DNA of 9,776 nt, taken from positions 1 through 9,776 of the forward strand of contig REEF01000586.1 of NCBI GenBank assembly GCA_007695205.1. Reading direction: 5' to 3'. This document shows positions 1 through 6,577 of the stretch, in pieces. The position numbers were made by a program, and so were the translations under genes. The notes beneath the pieces are model-generated. The model did no database searches, was not told the origin of the DNA, and saw nothing but the letters and a program-made list of their open reading frames with translations. The stretch comes from Planctomycetaceae bacterium (GTDB lineage Bacteria > Planctomycetota > Planctomycetia > Pirellulales > Pirellulaceae). Within the stretch, counting starts at the first letter, position 1; every line of letters begins with the position of its first letter.

Positions 1-688
1 TGGTGGACCCGGTGGATTTGGTGGATTCGGTGGCGGAGCCATGGGGCTTTTGCTGCGTCAAGATGTGCGAGACGAGTTGGAACTGTTGGACAGTCAGGTC
101 GAAGAATTAACTAAGATAAGGGACGACCTGATGGGGCAATTCAGGGGGCTTATGGCTCCTGACGAAAACCTCTCGATGCAAGATCGCATTCAGCGAGGTC
201 GAGAGATGATGGAAAAAGTGCAAGAAGAGATGGATCAGAAATTGGGCCAGGTTCTGCTGTCGCACCAGAAAAAGCGTCTGGACCAGCTTAGCAACCAGAT
301 GGCGTTGCGAGGTGGCTTCTTCCGGGGGTTGACCAGCGAGCAGATGGTCGAAGAGTTGAACATTACGCAGCAGCAGCGCGAGCGATTGCGAACCAAGGCC
401 GAGCAGTTGGAGGCCGAATTGAGGCAAAAGATCGCCGAGTTGCGCACGCAGGCGCAATCCGAATTGCTCAAGGAGCTGACCCCCGCCCAGCAGGCTCAGG
501 TGCGTGAGCGATTTGGCGAGCCGTTTGACTTCCAGCGTTTCGAAATGCCGCAGCCCGGACGCGGTGGCGGAGCGGGCTGGGGGGCCGGTGGTCAGGGGCC
601 AGGTGCGCGGGAACCGAGACAGGGTGACAGTGGCTCGGAGGAGACAGAGCCGGAAGGCCGTACCCGACGCACTCGGCGACCTCAATAG
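1..688 (+). CDS. Gly-rich LTxxQ (Spy/CpxP-like) protein, 5' truncated
   Basis: The reading frame is open from the window's left edge (first full codon at base 2) to TAG at 686-688, giving 228 visible residues. The true start lies outside. An ATG at 41 is probably internal, because the codons before it continue a Gly/Phe-rich run (GGPGGFGGFGGG) in the same frame. The middle is a long, charged helical or coiled-coil region with two LTxxQ-type motifs: LTSEQ at visible residues 110-114 and LTPAQ at 159-163. These are the hallmark of Spy/CpxP-like periplasmic helical proteins. A second Gly-rich stretch (about 187-203) and an Arg/Glu-rich tail ending in RRTRRPQ follow. Exported proteins with a Gly-rich N-terminus followed by LTxxQ helices are common in planctomycetes, but no signal peptide can be seen here because the N-terminus is missing. 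Function is unknown; a periplasmic sensor or chaperone role is only inference. It is separated from gspE by 95 bases and may not be cotranscribed. Confidence 0.8.
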   Translation, partial: GGPGGFGGFGGGAMGLLLRQDVRDELELLDSQVEELTKIRDDLMGQFRGLMAPDENLSMQDRIQRGREMMEKVQEEMDQKLGQVLLSHQKKRLDQLSNQMALRGGFFRGLTSEQMVEELNITQQQRERLRTKAEQLEAELRQKIAELRTQAQSELLKELTPAQQAQVRERFGEPFDFQRFEMPQPGRGGGAGWGAGGQGPGAREPRQGDSGSEETEPEGRTRRTRRPQ

Positions 689-718
689 CAGGGACCGATA
701 TCGGCCTGTTTGGGAAAC

Positions 719-724
719 TATACT
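719..724 (+). promoter_or_regulatory. Possible -10 element upstream of gspE
   Basis: TATACT matches five of six bases of the sigma-70 -10 consensus. It sits in the only AT-rich patch of the 95-base gap, about 60 bases before the gspE ATG. No convincing -35 hexamer lies 15-18 bases upstream: that region is the palindrome CCGATATCGG at 695-704. The site is therefore weak evidence of an operon promoter, based on position and one hexamer only. Confidence 0.25.
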
Positions 725-746
725 ATCTGGGGATGATTTTCGAATG

Positions 747-761
747 TCCGGTGCGGCCGGA
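747..761 (+). promoter_or_regulatory. Small hairpin in the gspE leader
   Basis: TCCGG at 747-751 can pair with CCGGA at 757-761 around a five-base loop (TGCGG), with a possible extra G-T pair outside. It ends a few bases before the purine-rich GGGGAG at 766-771, which probably serves gspE. It could affect gspE translation or transcript stability. It has no T-run, so it is not a terminator. Confidence 0.25.
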
Positions 762-783
762 TGGTGGGGAGTGAAAGAGGGTC

Positions 784-2538
784 ATGGACGCGGGAGAAAT
801 TCTATTACGACGCGGGTGCCTGGATCAGCGGCAACTGCAAGCAGCGCGCGAGCATGGCGGTGAATCGCTCCTGGACGCGGTGATCGAAATGGGTCTGGTC
901 GGCGAGGAGGAAGCGTTGCGCGCGATCGGCGACGCGGTCGGTCTGGATTTCGTCGACTTGACATCCATCGAAGAGGAGGGCTTAGGTCCAATCCTCCGCG
1001 ATTTTCCGCAAAAATTGATCTACCGCCAGTCGCTGTTTCCGATCAGCCGTAACAACGGCACGATCGTGGTGGCGACCAGCGATCCCTTCGACCTGTATCC
1101 CATCGACGAGGTCAGTGCCGTGACGGGCCTGACTGTGATCCCGGTGCTGGCTTCGCGAACCGAAATCGCCAAATTGGTGAAGAAGCATCTGGGAGTTGGC
1201 AGCGAAACCGTCGAGGGCTTGATCGCTCAGACGGACGATGATGACGGCGTCGAGTTGCTGGAAGACCTTGATCTGGACGGCTCGGAGTTGTCCGAAATGG
1301 CCCAAGAGGCCTCGGTGATCCGGCTGGTCAACGAGATCCTGCTGGAGGCCATCGAGGTTCGAGCCAGTGACGTTCATATCGAATCCCAGCCTTCAGGGCT
1401 GGTGGTTCGGTACCGCATCGACGGTATTTTGCAGTTGCAACCCGTGCCACCCGAAATCCATCGCTTTGAAGCCGCGATTGTCAGCCGCTTGAAGATCATG
1501 GCTCGGATGAATATCGCCGAGAAGCGTTTACCGCAGGACGGGCGCATCAAGCTGAAGGTCCGAGGTCGCGAAGTCGATGTGCGTGTTTCGGTCATCCCCA
1601 TGATCCATGGCGAAGGCATCGTGTTGCGTATCCTGGACAAGGGCGCGATGGTGTTCGAGCTGAAGGCGTTGGGCATGGATGAATCGACGTACAAGATTTA
1701 CCGCCAGTTGATCGATCTGCCGCACGGGATCATGCTGGTCACGGGTCCGACGGGTTCGGGAAAGTCCACCACGTTGTACAGTTCGCTGCTGGAGATCAAC
1801 CGGCCGGATATCAAGATTATCACGACGGAGGATCCTGTCGAGTATCAATTGGAGGGCATCAACCAGATCCAGATCCACTCGAAGATCGGATTGACGTTTG
1901 CCCACTCGTTGCGCAGCATCCTGCGTCACGACCCGGACGTGGTGCTGATCGGGGAAATCCGCGATCTGGAAACGGCCGAGAACGCGATCCAAGCTTCGTT
2001 GACGGGGCACTTGGTGTTCAGCACCCTGCATACCAACGATGCAGCGGGCGCCTACACGCGGTTGGTGGACATGGGAGTCGAACCGTTCTTGGTCTCCAGC
2101 ACGGTCGAGGCCGTGATGGCCCAACGACTGGTCCGACGCGTGTGCCGGGCATGCCGTGAGCCTTACCAGCCCGACCCGGACGAACTGCCGCCCGATTTCC
2201 CGCTGGATGCTTTGGGCGATCGGCCCTTGTATCGACCGGTCGGATGCCGAGAATGTCGCCAGTCCGGCTATGCGGGCCGGTTGGGAATCTACGAGCTGAT
2301 GGTCACGTCCGAGGAGGTACGCCGCCTGGCGCATGACAACGCCAGCACTTGGGATATCAAGAAAGCGGCCGTCCAAAGCGGTATGGTGACGCTACGGATG
2401 GATGGCTGGAAAAAGGCCATCGCCGGGCAGACCAGCGTGGATGAGATCATGCGAGTGACCAAGGGAGATCGAGAAGTCGTCATGGTTCCCGGCGCAACCG
2501 GGGTCCAGCCTAGCGAATCCTTTGGCCTGAGAGTCTGA
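784..2538 (+). CDS. gspE: Type II secretion assembly ATPase GspE (PilB-like)
   Basis: This 584-residue protein is the hexameric cytoplasmic ATPase that powers pseudopilus assembly by binding GspL and GspF. Residues about 1-137 form a MshEN/T2SSE N-terminal domain (GEILLRRGCLDQRQL at its start). An acidic linker follows (about 149-169, including DDDD). The C-terminal ATPase core has the Walker A motif GPTGSGKST at 321-329, an Asp box around TTEDPVE (347-353), a Walker B ending in LIGE (388-391), and a His box around H409 and H416. The four zinc-binding cysteines are C454, C457, C488 and C491, in CRAC and CREC pairs. All catalytic motifs look intact. The length is nearer to PilB (about 570) than to enterobacterial GspE (about 500). 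PilB is therefore the alternative name, but the downstream pseudopilin set argues for T2SS. Start choice: the ATG at 784 opens the domain correctly; GGGGAG (766-771) and GAGGG (777-781) lie upstream, at a long and a very short spacing respectively. gspF follows after 19 bases. Confidence 0.96.
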   Translation: MDAGEILLRRGCLDQRQLQAAREHGGESLLDAVIEMGLVGEEEALRAIGDAVGLDFVDLTSIEEEGLGPILRDFPQKLIYRQSLFPISRNNGTIVVATSDPFDLYPIDEVSAVTGLTVIPVLASRTEIAKLVKKHLGVGSETVEGLIAQTDDDDGVELLEDLDLDGSELSEMAQEASVIRLVNEILLEAIEVRASDVHIESQPSGLVVRYRIDGILQLQPVPPEIHRFEAAIVSRLKIMARMNIAEKRLPQDGRIKLKVRGREVDVRVSVIPMIHGEGIVLRILDKGAMVFELKALGMDESTYKIYRQLIDLPHGIMLVTGPTGSGKSTTLYSSLLEINRPDIKIITTEDPVEYQLEGINQIQIHSKIGLTFAHSLRSILRHDPDVVLIGEIRDLETAENAIQASLTGHLVFSTLHTNDAAGAYTRLVDMGVEPFLVSSTVEAVMAQRLVRRVCRACREPYQPDPDELPPDFPLDALGDRPLYRPVGCRECRQSGYAGRLGIYELMVTSEEVRRLAHDNASTWDIKKAAVQSGMVTLRMDGWKKAIAGQTSVDEIMRVTKGDREVVMVPGATGVQPSESFGLRV

Positions 2539-2557
2539 CGAACAGAGAACCATCCAG

Positions 2558-3766
2558 ATGCCTGATTTTGCTTACATCGCGCGAGACATTCAAGGTGCCA
2601 AGGTGACCGGGACGCTGACGGCCGGTTCCGAGCGTGAGGTGTTGACCCAGTTGTCCGCCAAATCGTTGTTTCCTGTCGAAGTGGCGGCGGCCAAGGCCAA
2701 GAGTGCGGGGATGAGCCGCAAGCGTGTCAGCGGCCAGTTGATGGCCAACACGTACAGCCAACTTTCCGCTCTGTTGCGCAGCGGGGTGCCCTTGCTGCGT
2801 TCGATCCGTGTGATCCGAGACCAGACCTCGAACATGCGTCTGAAGGAAGTCCTGGACGACGTGTATCGGCGAGTCGAGGACGGAGCGACGCTGGCCGAAG
2901 CGATCTCGCGATACCCGCGAGTCTTCAAAGAGATGGCCATCAACATGGTCCGGGCTGGCGGAGAGGGCGGATTTTTGGAAGATGCGTTGGAACGTGTGGC
3001 GACGTTCACCGAGGCTCAGGAGGACCTGAAGAGCCGCACGATGGGCGCGCTGGCCTATCCGATGTTCCTGGCCGTGGTCGGCGTGCTGGTCGTGGGCGGG
3101 TTGGTGATCTTTTTTGTGCCGTTCTTCGCCGAGATGTTCGACGTTTTGCGGGATCGAGGCGAATTGCCCATCATGACCGACTGGTTGTTGTGGGTCAGTG
3201 AGACCATGCGACGGTTTGGGGTGGTGCTGGCTGCGATGTTCATCGTTGTGGTCATCTTCCTGAAACGCGAACTAGAGACGCCTCGCGGCAGACGCTTGCG
3301 GGATCTGGTGAAACTGCGGATGCCCATCCTGGGTCCCGTTTTTTCTAGCCTGGCCGTCGCTCGATTCTGCCGAGTGCTGGGAACCTTGTTGAGCAACGGG
3401 GTGCCCATTTTGCGATCGCTGGAGATCAGCCGACAAGCGACCGGCAACCAGATCCTCTCGGAGGCCATCGAGCGCGCTTCCGAGAACATTTCGTCGGGTC
3501 AGTCATTGGCGGGACCGTTGGGGACGTGCGAGTTTTTCCCCCGCACTGTCGTAGAGATGATCTCGGTGGCCGAGGAAGCCAATACGTTGGACCAGGTGCT
3601 GGTGGACGTAGCCGATGGTTTGGAGCGTCGGACGTCCCGGCGATTGGATCTGGCAGTCCGATTGTTAGAGCCGATCATGTTGTTGGTCCTGGCCGCTATC
3701 GTTCTGTTCGTGGTGATCGCTCTGCTGATGCCGGTGATCAAGATGAGTGGCACGATGCGAGCTTGA
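2558..3766 (+). CDS. gspF: Type II secretion inner-membrane platform protein GspF
   Basis: At 402 residues this matches the usual GspF/PilC length. It is the polytopic inner-membrane protein on which GspE acts to extract and polymerise pseudopilins. Two homologous T2SSF helical-bundle domains are visible. The first, about 68-165, contains SGVPLLRSI and the AGGEGGFLEDAL segment. The second, about 270-370, contains NGVPILRSLEIS and SVAEEANTLDQVL. Three hydrophobic segments fit the family topology: about 168-191, 220-236 and 373-395. The last, near the C-terminus, is preceded by LLEPIM. The ATG at 2558 gives the expected N-terminus (MPDFAYIARD, typical for the family), but no good SD site precedes it, only a weak AGAGAA. 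Translation may depend on coupling to gspE, whose stop is 19 bases upstream. The TGA at 3764-3766 is followed by the 153-base spacer before gspG. Confidence 0.96.
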   Translation: MPDFAYIARDIQGAKVTGTLTAGSEREVLTQLSAKSLFPVEVAAAKAKSAGMSRKRVSGQLMANTYSQLSALLRSGVPLLRSIRVIRDQTSNMRLKEVLDDVYRRVEDGATLAEAISRYPRVFKEMAINMVRAGGEGGFLEDALERVATFTEAQEDLKSRTMGALAYPMFLAVVGVLVVGGLVIFFVPFFAEMFDVLRDRGELPIMTDWLLWVSETMRRFGVVLAAMFIVVVIFLKRELETPRGRRLRDLVKLRMPILGPVFSSLAVARFCRVLGTLLSNGVPILRSLEISRQATGNQILSEAIERASENISSGQSLAGPLGTCEFFPRTVVEMISVAEEANTLDQVLVDVADGLERRTSRRLDLAVRLLEPIMLLVLAAIVLFVVIALLMPVIKMSGTMRA

Positions 3767-3827
3767 TGGGCGTCGAGAAGTTGCGGGAAGACCTGTGGGC
3801 CAGTTCCGGGCTGGATGGACGCAGTCG

Positions 3828-3869
3828 CGAGGCCAAGACGCCTCGGAGATCTGCGAGGGTTGTTTTTTT
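3828..3869 (+). promoter_or_regulatory. Competing inverted repeats plus T-run in gspF-gspG spacer (attenuator-like)
   Basis: CGAGGC (3828-3833) can pair with GCCTCG (3840-3845) around a six-base loop. The overlapping CCTCG (3841-3845) can instead pair with CGAGG (3854-3858) around an eight-base loop, and that second hairpin is followed at once by a T-rich stretch including seven consecutive T at 3863-3869. The two pairings exclude each other, which is the layout of an antiterminator and terminator. The stems are only 6 and 5 bp, so chance is a serious alternative. If active, it would partly separate gspEF from the pseudopilin genes. Confidence 0.3.
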
Positions 3870-3879
3870 ATGTGCCTTG

Positions 3880-3893
3880 CCGGCCCGAGCCGG
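3880..3893 (+). promoter_or_regulatory. GC-rich hairpin upstream of the gspG ribosome site
   Basis: CCGGC (3880-3884) pairs with GCCGG (3889-3893) around the four-base loop CCGA, and two G-T pairs can extend the stem outward. It ends 14 bases before the gspG SD site. Hairpins in this position often protect a processed downstream mRNA from 5' decay, which would suit a highly expressed major pseudopilin. That role is inference. Confidence 0.3.
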
Positions 3894-3907
3894 TGGAAGA
3901 AGGAATC

Positions 3908-3913
3908 AAGGAG
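3908..3913 (+). promoter_or_regulatory. Shine-Dalgarno site of gspG
   Basis: AAGGAG lies six bases before the ATG at 3920. It decides the gspG start against the in-frame ATG at 3815, which has no comparable site. Confidence 0.8.
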
Positions 3914-3919
3914 TTTGTC

Positions 3920-4345
3920 ATGGTTACACTTCAACGTCGTCGTCGCCGACCGGGCTTTACCCTGATGGAAGTCCTCTTGGTGTTGGCGATCCTGGTGATT
4001 TTGGGTTCGATGGTGGGGTTCTTCATCGCCGGGATGCAGCGCGGCGCCTACGAGGATCTGGCGCGGACCCAGATCGGCATGTTCGCCAATCAACTGGATG
4101 TCTACCGGTTGCATGTCGGCAGTTATCCCAACACCAACCAGGGCCTGCAATCACTGCGGATGCCTCCTGCGGATCTGACGAATCCGAACAGGTGGCGAGG
4201 CCCCTATTCGCAAAAGGACATCCCCATGGACCCCTGGGGCAATCCGTATCAGTATGAACTGGTCGGCCCGGAACAATACCGAATCTGGTCGATGGGGCCC
4301 GATGGGGTCAGCGGAACCGAAGATGATGTGGCCAATACGCAGTAA
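3920..4345 (+). CDS. gspG: Major pseudopilin GspG
   Basis: This 141-residue protein is the main subunit of the T2SS pseudopilus. It is made as a prepilin with a short, strongly basic leader (MVTLQRRRRRPG). The prepilin peptidase would cut after G12 and leave F13 as the new N-terminus, with the conserved Glu at +5 (E17). The hydrophobic helix follows to about residue 37. The C-terminal part shows the GspG fingerprint: YPNTNQGLQSL, a DPWGNPYQY segment, and the calcium-site region around S131 to D136 (SGTEDD). That last motif separates GspG from type IV pilins. Length is normal for the family. An in-frame ATG at 3815 would add 35 residues ahead of the leader; this is disfavoured because the ATG at 3920 has a perfect SD site and a standard-length leader. 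gspH overlaps its 3' end. Confidence 0.96.
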   Translation: MVTLQRRRRRPGFTLMEVLLVLAILVILGSMVGFFIAGMQRGAYEDLARTQIGMFANQLDVYRLHVGSYPNTNQGLQSLRMPPADLTNPNRWRGPYSQKDIPMDPWGNPYQYELVGPEQYRIWSMGPDGVSGTEDDVANTQ

Positions 4346-5030
4346 GAGCCGGGACGTTCGAAAGATAGCGCAGTCGTCGACCCGTGGGAACTCGAACGAC
4401 AGACGGTGGGCGCATGCGCGGCGCCGTACCGGGCTCAGCCTACTGGAGATGATGTTGGTACTGGCGGTGCTGGTCGCGGCGGCCGCTGTCGCGTTACCAG
4501 CGCTTCATGGCCCGATGAGCGATCAACGCTTGCGCAAAGCGGCCGATCTGGTGCTGGCGCAATGGTCCCGAGCGCGGCTGGAGGCCATGAAGACAGGCCA
4601 GATGCAGGTGTTTCGCTACGAGATCGGAACCGAACACTACCAGGTGCAACCGCGTTTCGATGGCTCGTTCCTGCTGGAAGGTTCGGCAGATGCCGATCGC
4701 CTGATGGCGCCGGACATGTTGCAGAACCAAGTGTCGGACGGCCGGGATTCGCTGTTGGGTGTCGCGGGGCAGCGGTTGCCTAGCGGTGCCACGTTCTTTG
4801 CAGGGCGAACGGACACCGATGCTCGGATGATGCAGTTGCAAAGCGAGGATCCCAATACCCTCATGTCGGGCATGGCAGCTCAACCGATCGTCTTCTATCC
4901 GGACGGAACTGCCACGCAAGCCGTTTTGGTGCTGACCAACGAACGGTTCTTCGTGCAACTGCGTCTGCGTGGATTGACCGGGTCGGGGCGAGCCAGCGGG
5001 TTGTTGACCGTGGAGGAGATCGAACCATGA
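4326..5030 (+). CDS. gspH: Minor pseudopilin GspH
   Basis: This predicted tip pseudopilin (234 residues from the ATG at 4326) has a class III prepilin signal. Cleavage is predicted after G36 in RRRTG/LSLLEM, with Glu at +5 (E41) and a following alanine/valine-rich membrane helix. The globular part resembles GspH/FimT: an early helix with LRKAADLVLAQWSRARLEAMKTG, then a beta-rich region ending in VFYPDGTATQAVLVLTN. Position between gspG and gspI supports GspH. The start is uncertain: in-frame ATGs at 4254, 4302, 4323 and 4326 all lie inside gspG, and none has a strong SD site. Even the last gives a 36-residue leader, far longer than the 12-16 residues of its GspG and GspI neighbours. The mature N-terminus would be Leu, not the usual Phe. 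The end overlaps gspI through ATGA. Confidence 0.88.
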   Translation: MWPIRSKSRDVRKIAQSSTRGNSNDRRWAHARRRTGLSLLEMMLVLAVLVAAAAVALPALHGPMSDQRLRKAADLVLAQWSRARLEAMKTGQMQVFRYEIGTEHYQVQPRFDGSFLLEGSADADRLMAPDMLQNQVSDGRDSLLGVAGQRLPSGATFFAGRTDTDARMMQLQSEDPNTLMSGMAAQPIVFYPDGTATQAVLVLTNERFFVQLRLRGLTGSGRASGLLTVEEIEP

Positions 5031-5506
5031 CCGGTTACCGAAAAAGCATTCGACGATCAGCGGCCCGTGCCGGATTGTCGTTGTTGGAGGTGATTCTGGC
5101 GATCGCCATCCTGGGCGGCAGTATCGCGGTCATCGGCGAACTGGTTCGGCTGGGAGCGCGACAAGCCGAGGAAGCACGCGAATTGACCATCGCGCAATTG
5201 CTGTGCGAGAGCAAGTTGGAAGAGATCGCTGCGGGCGTCATCGCTCCGGAACCGGTCGGGGATGTGCCCTTTGACCTGGATCCGCGCTGGAGCTATTCGA
5301 TCGAAGTCGGCTCGCTGGATAATCCCGACTTGCTCCAGGTCACCGTGATGGCCCAGCAGGTCGACGGCAGTCGCGAGATCCCGCTGTACTACTCGCTGAC
5401 ACGCTGGATTCTGGACCCGAATCTTGAGTTGGAACTCGGCGCACTGGACGCCATGGACATCGGTGTGTCAAGCTCCCGCTCGCAGGATTCCTTGGGAGGA
5501 CCGTAA
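5027..5506 (+). CDS. gspI: Minor pseudopilin GspI
   Basis: This 159-residue pseudopilin is part of the pseudopilus tip, where GspI is known to nucleate the complex with GspJ and GspK. The leader is MTGYRKSIRRSAARAG, cut after G16, followed by LSLLE with Glu at +5 (E21) and the helix VILAIAILGGSIAVIGELV. The family-typical segment AQLLCESKLEEIAAG follows, which matches the GspI helix that ends near a Glu-Glu-Ile. The C-terminal part is a short beta-rich domain (WSYSIEV, LLQVTVMAQ). Length fits a GspI that is somewhat longer than enterobacterial forms (about 120). Its ATG overlaps the gspH stop (ATGA). GGAGGAG at 5012-5018 gives an excellent ribosome site with eight bases of spacing, so the start is firm. 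Confidence 0.93.
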   Translation: MTGYRKSIRRSAARAGLSLLEVILAIAILGGSIAVIGELVRLGARQAEEARELTIAQLLCESKLEEIAAGVIAPEPVGDVPFDLDPRWSYSIEVGSLDNPDLLQVTVMAQQVDGSREIPLYYSLTRWILDPNLELELGALDAMDIGVSSSRSQDSLGGP

Positions 5507-6577
5507 ATGCGAAGCCAACAGCCACATGAGAGTTGTGCGACGGGCGTTCCGAATCTTGTTTCGCGGCGTCGGTCCGGTGCGACGCTGGTCGAGACGTTGT
5601 TGGCGTTGGCGTTGACGGGCATCGTGTTGATGATGATCAACATGGCCATCGATCTGAACCTGCGGACGCTGGATTCACGCCGAGCCGACATCGAACGAGC
5701 GTTGTTGGCTCAATCCGTACTGCGACACATGGCGGCCGATCTGCAGAACGCGGTGATCTACGAACCCATCGATTTGTCGAAGGTACCCGAGTGGTCCGGC
5801 GGACTCCCGGGACTCGACGGCCTAGGAGACCTCGACGGACTCGGGGGGCTGGGATCGAGCGATTCTGGCATGTCGTCGGATGGCGGTTTCGGGCTGGACG
5901 ATTTGCCTTCGTCTAACACGATGGATATCGAAGGCTCGATCATGCCGTCCAGTGTGCCCGGATTGTTCGGCAATCAGTATGAATTGCAAGTGGATGTCAG
6001 CCATCTGCCACGCGTCGATCAATACGAAGCGTTTTTCGCTGAGTCGGCCGCGATGGGCGTCCGAGATATTCCCAGCGATGTCAAAACGGTTGCCTACTAC
6101 CTGAATACCGGTCTGGGAGGAATGGCCGACGCTTCTAGCGTGGAAGTGGCCGGGGCGACGGCGTCCACGGCGATGGGGATGGGTGGCAGCGGTTTGGTGC
6201 GGCGAGCCTTGGATCGAGCGGTGACTGCGTGGGCCGCGCAGAGCGGTGGTTTGGAAGAACAGGTCACTTCTGCCGATTTGCTGGCTCCTGAAGTCAACTA
6301 TCTGGAGTTCCGATACTTCGACGGGAATCAGTGGCTGACCGAATGGGATAGCCAGCAGTTGGGCGGGTTGCCGGTCGCCGTCGAGATCACCATCGGGATC
6401 GATCCCTCGTATGGTCTGGATGCAGCTTCGGTGGACGTCGCCCAAATGCGCGAGATGTCGATGACGGATATGTCCGAATTCATGTACCGTCTGGTCGTAC
6501 GATTGCCGACGGCCAGACCGCTGCCGTTGGATCAGGAGTTTCTGGACATGGGACTGCTGGACGGAGGTGGCTTATGA
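5507..6577 (+). CDS. gspJ: Minor pseudopilin GspJ with low-complexity insertion
   Basis: This 356-residue tip pseudopilin is much longer than typical GspJ (about 200). The prepilin signal is SRRRSG/ATLVET: cleavage after G24, Ala at +1 and Glu at +5 (E29), then the hydrophobic helix LLALALTGIVLMMINMAI. The following helix (LLAQSVLRHMAADLQNAV) is GspJ-like. A Gly/Leu/Asp-rich low-complexity stretch then occupies about residues 98-136 before a beta-rich region. Late in the protein, VNYLEFRYFDGNQWLTEWDS and LPVAVEITIGI match the conserved C-terminal GspJ segment. The start ATG follows the gspI TAA with no gap, and GGGAGG at 5494-5499 is a strong SD site. The stop overlaps gspK through ATGA. The order between GspI and GspK supports the call. 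Confidence 0.92.
   Translation: MRSQQPHESCATGVPNLVSRRRSGATLVETLLALALTGIVLMMINMAIDLNLRTLDSRRADIERALLAQSVLRHMAADLQNAVIYEPIDLSKVPEWSGGLPGLDGLGDLDGLGGLGSSDSGMSSDGGFGLDDLPSSNTMDIEGSIMPSSVPGLFGNQYELQVDVSHLPRVDQYEAFFAESAAMGVRDIPSDVKTVAYYLNTGLGGMADASSVEVAGATASTAMGMGGSGLVRRALDRAVTAWAAQSGGLEEQVTSADLLAPEVNYLEFRYFDGNQWLTEWDSQQLGGLPVAVEITIGIDPSYGLDAASVDVAQMREMSMTDMSEFMYRLVVRLPTARPLPLDQEFLDMGLLDGGGL
5798..5854 (+). repeat. Gly-Leu-Asp low-complexity repeat in gspJ
   Basis: Residues 98-116 of GspJ are built almost only of G, L and D, in a degenerate GL/GLD periodicity (for example GLPGLDGLGDLDGLGGLG). The DNA repeats variants of GGACTCGACGG. A Ser/Gly/Asp-rich tail continues to about residue 136. It is in frame and looks like a flexible or calcium-attracting insertion; the function is unknown. 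Confidence 0.6.

Noticed and set aside
695..711. Palindrome CCGATATCGG followed by TGTTT as a terminator of the upstream gene
   Set aside because: As RNA it leaves only a 3-bp stem with a four-base loop, plus two pairs past a bulge, and it lacks a real T-run.
504..863. + strand open frame spanning the end of the LTxxQ gene and the start of gspE
   Set aside because: It is out of frame with both supported genes, Arg/Gly-rich by composition, and has no domain or ribosome site.
1528..2376. Long antisense open frame (282 codons) opposite gspE
   Set aside because: It lies wholly opposite a gene with intact catalytic motifs, has no recognisable domain, and is the expected by-product of GC-rich codon usage.
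3815..3919. N-terminal extension of GspG from an upstream in-frame ATG
   Set aside because: It would put 35 residues ahead of a standard prepilin leader, while the ATG at 3920 has a perfect SD site at ideal spacing.
3526..4257. + strand open frame across the end of gspF, the spacer and most of gspG, including an ATG at 3766 overlapping the gspF stop
   Set aside because: Its product is low-complexity and resembles no family, and it runs out of frame through two well-supported genes. The TGATG at the gspF stop looks like coupling but has no SD and no plausible product.
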